A DNA stretch of 64,000 nt. Source: Pagrus major (Eukaryota > Chordata > Actinopteri > Spariformes > Sparidae). A model generated the notes under the pieces. That model was not told the DNA's origin, made no database searches, and saw only the letters and a list, made by a program, of their open reading frames with translations. Location of the stretch: NCBI RefSeq assembly GCF_040436345.1, contig NC_133218.1:20572070-20636069 (forward strand). Direction: 5' to 3'. Both the position numbers and the translations under genes were made by a program. This document shows positions 58,400 to 64,000 of the stretch, in pieces; within the stretch, counting starts at the first letter, position 1; the number at the start of each line of letters is the position of its first letter.

Positions 58400-58776
58400 T
58401 CGCCATTCTCCTGTCTCTTTAAGGTCCCCCCTCCCGAGTCTCCTCTGATTGGTCAGCTCACACACGCCTGAGCCAGCACCGCTAACAACAACGGAGCAGC
58501 TGTGCTAAAACAATCCATATGAGCCTAACTAGTAGTTGTTATTACATTATGCAAATGTGCAACTCTGTGACGTAGTGTGATGTCACAAGGTCACAGAATT
58601 AAAGGCGCGACTACCGACGAGGCGTTTCAGGAGCAGTGTTTTCTGTGGGAGAGAGGAACTTCTGTTGGAGCGGACTTTGACCATTTTAACTTTTAAGATC
58701 TTTAACATGCACAAACACCTATAAAACACACTGGAGGAGTGGAAAAAAACAAAAAAGGATAATAGGTCTCCTTTAA
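58400..58776 (+). repeat. Dispersed repeat family D, copy 2
   Basis: Matches the reverse complement of 5880-6262 over several hundred bases. The right end GGTCTCCTTTAA abuts the family C copy that follows, so the two form a tandem mosaic upstream of CBFA2T3. Confidence 0.75.
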
Positions 58777-59105
58777 TCACTTTTTTATTGGCCGTGTAAT
58801 GTGACGTGAAAAATGAGACCCCTGTCTCTCTCGGTTGCCTATACAAGCCTGTGGATGATTTGTTAAAGTTGTGTAATGCTGCTGGACAGTGGATTTCTTC
58901 ATGAAGAACTTGGGTTGGGTTTTCTGCGACGATGTGACTTTATGCACATTCTCGAGGGCCTTGTGTCTGCGTCGCTAACTGAGAGCAACAGTAGCTAACT
59001 GAGAGCAACAGTAGCTAACATTAGTTTAGAAAAGAAGTCTGCAAACATAAACTAACGACTGGCTTCCAGCACAACACAGAATTTCCTCAGAGCCCCTTTA
59101 ATCTG
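58770..59105. repeat. Dispersed repeat family C, copy 2
   Basis: Shares TTTTTATTGGCC, GCCTATACAAGCCTGTGGAT, GATGTGACTTTATG, ATTCTCGAG and the end AGAGCCCCTTTA with 14412-14740. A 20-bp unit (AACTGAGAGCAACAGTAGCT, 58977-59016) is duplicated in tandem in this copy only. Confidence 0.7.
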
Positions 59106-59935
59106 ACAATTACGTTTTGCATTACCTTTATAGTTTATAAAATGTTAGATAATACTGAAAAATGCCCACTCCAAATTTCCAGTCCAAAACCTGTTACAGA
59201 ACAGATAAAAGGACAAACTTTTTTTGAACCTTCTTTCTCTATTAGACCTAAACAATTAATTGGTTAATAAAATTGTTGCTGATGAATCTTTATGTCAATC
59301 AACTAATTTAGTAATCGGCCAATCATTTAAGCTGTACTACGGAAGATAAATAGACTTTTGGCTGACTTTGGTGCCTTTACAATAATCTTAATGTGAACTA
59401 CCACTGAATAAATAAACATTTGATAGACAGAGAGAGAGAAAGGCAAGTGCATCTGGTACCTCTACAGTGAGAATCATCCACCTGTCCACACTGATCTGCT
59501 CGCCGCACCCACCTGCCCTCTCTCTCCCTCTGGTGGACACACACACGCCCACGCACACACACCAACAAGCACACACACACACTTACGCACACATAGCCAT
59601 GGAGGTGGACAGAAGACAAAGCTGACACCCTCCTGACCCTTCCTGTGTCTATAGAACAAACAGAACCAGCTTGTAAAGTACACACAGACAGCTGCTCTGC
59701 CCTAACTCAAGTCTCACCATTCTCGCCAGCAACTGAACACAAATGCTGCCTTCACATCGAGCCAGGAGGACTTCTGAAAAACGGTGCAGCACTGATTAAA
59801 TAACATGAACAAGCGTGCGGGGGGGAAGCCGCTTTATTTGGAACATAACAGTTTTCCTGCACAGAGAGGGAATAAGTTCAGTTCACCTTCAGTCCAAGGT
59901 CCAGAGCTTGTGTTTTTGTTCGAGCCATAATATGC

Positions 59936-59970
<35 letters not shown>

Positions 59971-62550
59971 AACAACAACATTACGCGCATAAACAGATGC
60001 ACGGGCCATTACAAGGTGGGTCTGTCAGAGGCAGCTCGTGTAGCGCAGCATGGTGGAAGTACAGTTGTCAGTGAAATGGATGGAGTGTTTATGAAACTCA
60101 CTCTGTATTTTTCTCTTCAGAGTTATGGCCCTAGGTAGCTCTTTACACATGCAGCATTGTGTGTGAGTGTGTCTCCTTAATATGTTACTGTGTCCTGTGC
60201 AGACTACTGAAAAGGGAAGAGGTGTGTGTGTGTGTGTGTGGCCTTGAGTGACAGAAAGGTTGGCGATGGGGGTTGCATCTAAAGAAAGGATTCCTGTCAA
60301 GGTGACAGCTCCAAGATTGACAGGATGCTATTCTCCTCGCGAACGGCGTCACTCAACCTGTCAGCCTCCCTGTACGACAGCCTCTCACTCCTCTTAATTT
60401 GGCCTTTTGTTGAGCGGTCACTGGGTTAGCGCTGACGCTCCATGTGGCCGCCCTGATAAACTGCACAATGAAACACACACACATACGGTGGGAACTCGCC
60501 TCGATGAACTCTCTGTACCGTAACACTGTGTCTGGTAGTCCCTTTGATAGCATTAAAACCACTTTTGTCTCCTCTTTCTTTCACTCCTCTATCTCTCCAT
60601 CACCTCACAAACACCCACCACCCTTCTCTGGATTTGACAGCCTCTCCTGGATGGTTGAGCACCCACTGAGATATAAGAACCAGGTTAGATCATTGTGCCG
60701 GTATGGAAATGACAATTTCTGTGTGTGTGTCTGTCAGAGTAAAAGCAGGAAAGAAATAGAGAAGTTTGCAGCATTCCCTCCACTCACACATTGTAAATCC
60801 TTATGGCAGTCACAGGCTAGTGTGTTGAAATGAGATAAGGCCCTGAGCCGACTGAAAGGAACGCTAGACCCATTGTGTTCCTGCGCTCCTCTCTCTTCTT
60901 CTATCCTCTCCTCTCTCATGCACCTTCAACCGACCACACTCTTATGTTAGTGCCAGTAAAGTCACAAGGTTCCTGGCAATCATGACAGAAGAGAGAGTAC
61001 ATCCTACTCAATCAAGGAAGAAGAAAAAAAAAAACGTAACTGAGTTGTGTTATGCTGATTGAAACACTGATAGAAATTATCAAGTTTGTGTTGAGAAATT
61101 TCCCTTTCCCGAATATGGGTTTTGTAATTTAAACACTACGTTGCTGATAGCGTGCAGAAGAGGATGTTGTTCTCTCAATTTGTGTGCTAACATCTTTAAT
61201 GTGTCCTCAAGCCGCTCCATAATGTTATGAAAGAGGATGAGACAGTCTTTCTGTAATACGCCGTGGTGTAACGGATCATTGACCCACCCACTCAAGCACG
61301 TACGCCGGAATGCTGCTTTTACAAATTGCACCCATAGACCCCCTGACATTTTGTTTGCAATCGAGCAGCAAAGTGTCGGCTGTTTGAATCATCCAGACAT
61401 GATGGGAATTCAAAATTCAATCCATGCTCTGGAAAAAAATTATGTCCTCTGAAGCACTTGACTTCCAGGGTTGTTTCTGCAACAGAACAAGAGCGAATAA
61501 GAGCACTACACGATGCATTACTGAAGCTATTCCAGTATGTCAGACTATTTGTCTGTTCCATGTACTTTTCAGATTTTTTCACTCAATTTGCTTTTGTTCT
61601 TTTGAAAATAACAAAGTACCTTTCTTAAATATTTCATATGCTTACAGGCTTTATTTTCTGAGCCAAGCAAAATATTGCTTCAAGCGCAGGCACATATCCT
61701 AAGAGAGGAAGAAGAACATAAACAATGTGGTTAAATCGCAGTGAAATTGTACCTAAATTCCTTTGTTATACATACCAAAATGAATCTGGAAATAAACAGG
61801 AAGCAAAGAGTATGGGACACTTTAACAAGACTGCCGGATGATTTTAGAATGACTCATTTCTGGACATTAACTTCTGCTTGCATACAGGTACCGTAAGTGC
61901 ATGCATCTGTTTTCTTTGGCCAGACTGCCAGGCTGAGTAAGAGCGCTGAGCTCAGGGTCACAGCTGACCAACAGAAGTGCAAACTGACAAAGGAGGAAGT
62001 GACACCTGATTATATCAAGTGTTGACTCAAGAACAGGATACGCAGCCTGAGCACAGGGGGAAACAGACAGTAAAATGCCCTCAGCATGCAGGTGAATACG
62101 CCCCCGTGCACTCATGAGAAAGTCACTGCTATATATGACTGTCTTTCCCAAGAGACAATATGTGTGTGTGTGTGTGCCTGTGTGTGTGAGAGCGTGTTTG
62201 GTTGTGTGCAGACAGTTGGTGGTGCTGGCACTGGAGATAGTGAGTAGAGGGGGATGAGGCACTGTATCAAGTTGTGAACATCTGTTCCTCATAGAAACCA
62301 CAAAGCTGGTGCTGAGGAAATAGAGAGGGTAACTTCTCTTTCTCCCTCTCCCTCCCTCACACACACACACACACCTCTCATCACAACCTCGCCTCCTCCC
62401 ACACATGCCCCTGCACCTTATTTTCCTTGCTTAGTTTACTCAGTTTTTCTTCCTCTTGGTGCATCAACATCAACATTTATCCTTTCCAACTTGCTTTAAT
62501 CTCTGCCACATTTATTGTATGTCTGCCAGAGATACAGTGATGTAATCATT

Positions 62551-63544
62551 CCACCCAGTCGCCAGAATAAATGTTGGCAGTACGTTTCTGGAAACCACAG
62601 ATATGTTGAAACTACACTCCTTTATGTTGCAGATTTCTTCCTTTTGGTTAAATTTTCAATTTAATCTTGTGATAAAATGCTTTGCTTAATATGCTGTGGT
62701 TACATTTGGCACAGAAACCACTTGGTTAGGGTTAGGAAAAGATCACGTTTTGGCTTAAAATCAATCCAATCCCCAGTACAAATGTTAGCTTAATGCGTTT
62801 GTACAAAACCACAGATAAGGTAAAACTGAACATTATGTTGCAACTACACAATCTATGTTTCTTTAGGTTGAATTTGATAATTTTTCCCTTGTCATAACGC
62901 TGTGCTTATGCACTGGTTAGGTTTAGGCACAAAAACTACATGGATAGGGTTAGAAAAAGATCATGGGTTTGCTTGAAGAAACAGTTTTGGTCACCATGAT
63001 CACGGATGGAGATGGTTCGATTTCTCGTGAAAAATAGCCACAACGGCTGGAAATGTCCTCTGGTGTTTGGGTAGCCTTGTTGGCTTGTAATAAATAGTGC
63101 ACAACCGACCCCTCCACCTCCCAATGTGAAAGGTGCCTAATAAGCATATAAGGTGAACGTGATATGCCACGTTTGGCAGAATTGTTAACCTTGTGTTAAC
63201 CACATATCTGTGGTTTGCTGCTAATATTATATCCTGGTGACAGGGCTTCTTAAAATACCTGCTTTGGTCGCCACAAACACAGTTGGATATTGTCCCAGGG
63301 TGTCCAGAGATTTCACATTCCCACACAAATGTTGAAACGCAGTTGGCTTGGTAGCCTTTAACTGCCACCTTCCCCTCCACATCCCATTATGACAGTCAGG
63401 TCATAAAGATGAGATGTGAACGTGATATTACACAAATTGTCGAAATGTCAATATGGTACGTAGCCTATGACGTGTACAAGTGGGAAGGAATCAGTGGTTT
63501 GCAGAAACATTGACTGCTGACATTTTCTCCAGGCGACTGGGCTG
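62551..63544. mobile_element. hAT-like non-autonomous element, ~994 bp, with internal repeats
   Basis: Left end CCACCCAGTCGCCAGAATAA; right end read inverted CAGCCCAGTCGCCTGGAGAA. The match continues into TGTT/CGGCAGT-type and GTTTCTG.AAACCAC blocks. Direct copies of AATCATT flank it (62544-62550 and 63545-63551). Inside, a unit with AAACCAC.TGGTTAGGGTTAGGAAAAGATCA recurs (near 62715 and 62935), as do ACCACAGAT/TGTGGTTTGC ends. No transposase frame was found. Confidence 0.7.
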
Positions 63545-64000
63545 AATCATTGAGCAATGGATCCAAGAAAAAGTAGGCAAATTTTCATATCTACATTTAA
63601 AGTTGCAAAATGTGTCTAGTTTCTGACCAGTCGCTATGAATGTGATAACACTGTTCATCAGATTAACTGCTGAGTTATGGTGATGTGGCAAAACTGCAAG
63701 ACAAAGCACTTCTGTAAAACAGAAGCGAAAAAAACGTCTGAATCACAAAATATTATGTATGGTTGATATACCGACCGCAGATGCACATGATTTTACAATT
63801 TTGAGAGGTTGTAATGACTGTGAAAAGAAATTGAGAAACTGAGTCCGTTATCACAAATTGACATCATGATAGCAAAAGCGACAGTTATGTACTTATGTAC
63901 TTATATAAAACTCTTTATATACGAGGAAACTGTAAAGAATAGCCTATTCATAGCTGTAGAGGATTAGGATTGGCACAAAATTATGAAGTCTATGATACAG

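Larger units (their letters stand above)
57261..62550. other. Intergenic DNA upstream of CBFA2T3
   Basis: No exon-like frame with acceptable splice sites was recognised on either strand. Apart from the listed repeats, it holds short CA/GT runs (59577, 59938-59966, 60219, 62161, 62358) and AT-rich sequence. In human the next gene on this side is ACSF3; nothing like it is seen before the window ends. Confidence 0.5.

Noticed and set aside
61867..62406. 179-codon minus-strand frame
   Set aside because: Runs through GT repeats, has no domain, and no exon borders make sense.
62700..62960. Interstitial telomere repeat (GGTTAGGGTTAGG)
   Set aside because: Only two TTAGGG-like units occur per block, embedded in a longer non-telomeric repeat unit.

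Overview
The window is vertebrate nuclear DNA and almost certainly a ray-finned (percomorph-like) fish. It holds four intron-containing genes with exon-by-exon similarity to vertebrate proteins, dense CA/GT and GA/CT microsatellites, and several short palindromic repeat families of teleost type. The gene order and orientations are GALNS(-) - TRAPPC2L(+) - PABPN1L(-) - CBFA2T3(-), the same as the human 16q24.3 block as I know it. This is therefore a conserved syntenic segment rather than an accessory region. All gene models come from reading splice sites, phases and translations by eye.

Layout. 1-11049: GALNS (lysosomal N-acetylgalactosamine-6-sulfatase), minus strand, exons 1-11; the last exons lie off the left edge. 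11050-11590: a 541-bp divergent promoter with a CLEAR-like palindrome. 11591-13431: TRAPPC2L, complete in 5 exons. 13516-13592: facing poly(A) signals. 13931-18362: PABPN1L, complete in 6 exons on the minus strand, with several fold-back repeats in its introns. About 18.5-22.3 kb: intergenic, filled by palindromic elements including an 811-bp element with long inverted repeats and a decayed transposase fragment. About 22.3-28.1 kb: probable long CBFA2T3 3' UTR. 28129-56595: CBFA2T3/ETO2 in 11 coding exons (661 residues), with a proposed 22-nt first coding exon and a 15-kb first intron. About 56.6-57.26 kb: leader and promoter with an upstream ORF and a 98-nt pure pyrimidine tract. 57.3-64 kb: intergenic, mostly repeats, including a ~994-bp hAT-like element.

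The four genes do not form a pathway: a lysosomal hydrolase, a vesicle-tethering subunit, a poly(A)-binding protein of the germline type and a haematopoietic corepressor sit together by ancestral synteny. I see no new multi-gene system. The observations most worth following are the transposon with an internal perfect hairpin, the CLEAR-like site in the GALNS/TRAPPC2L promoter, the short CBFA2T3 N-terminus with its upstream ORF, and microsatellite-built splice sites in CBFA2T3.
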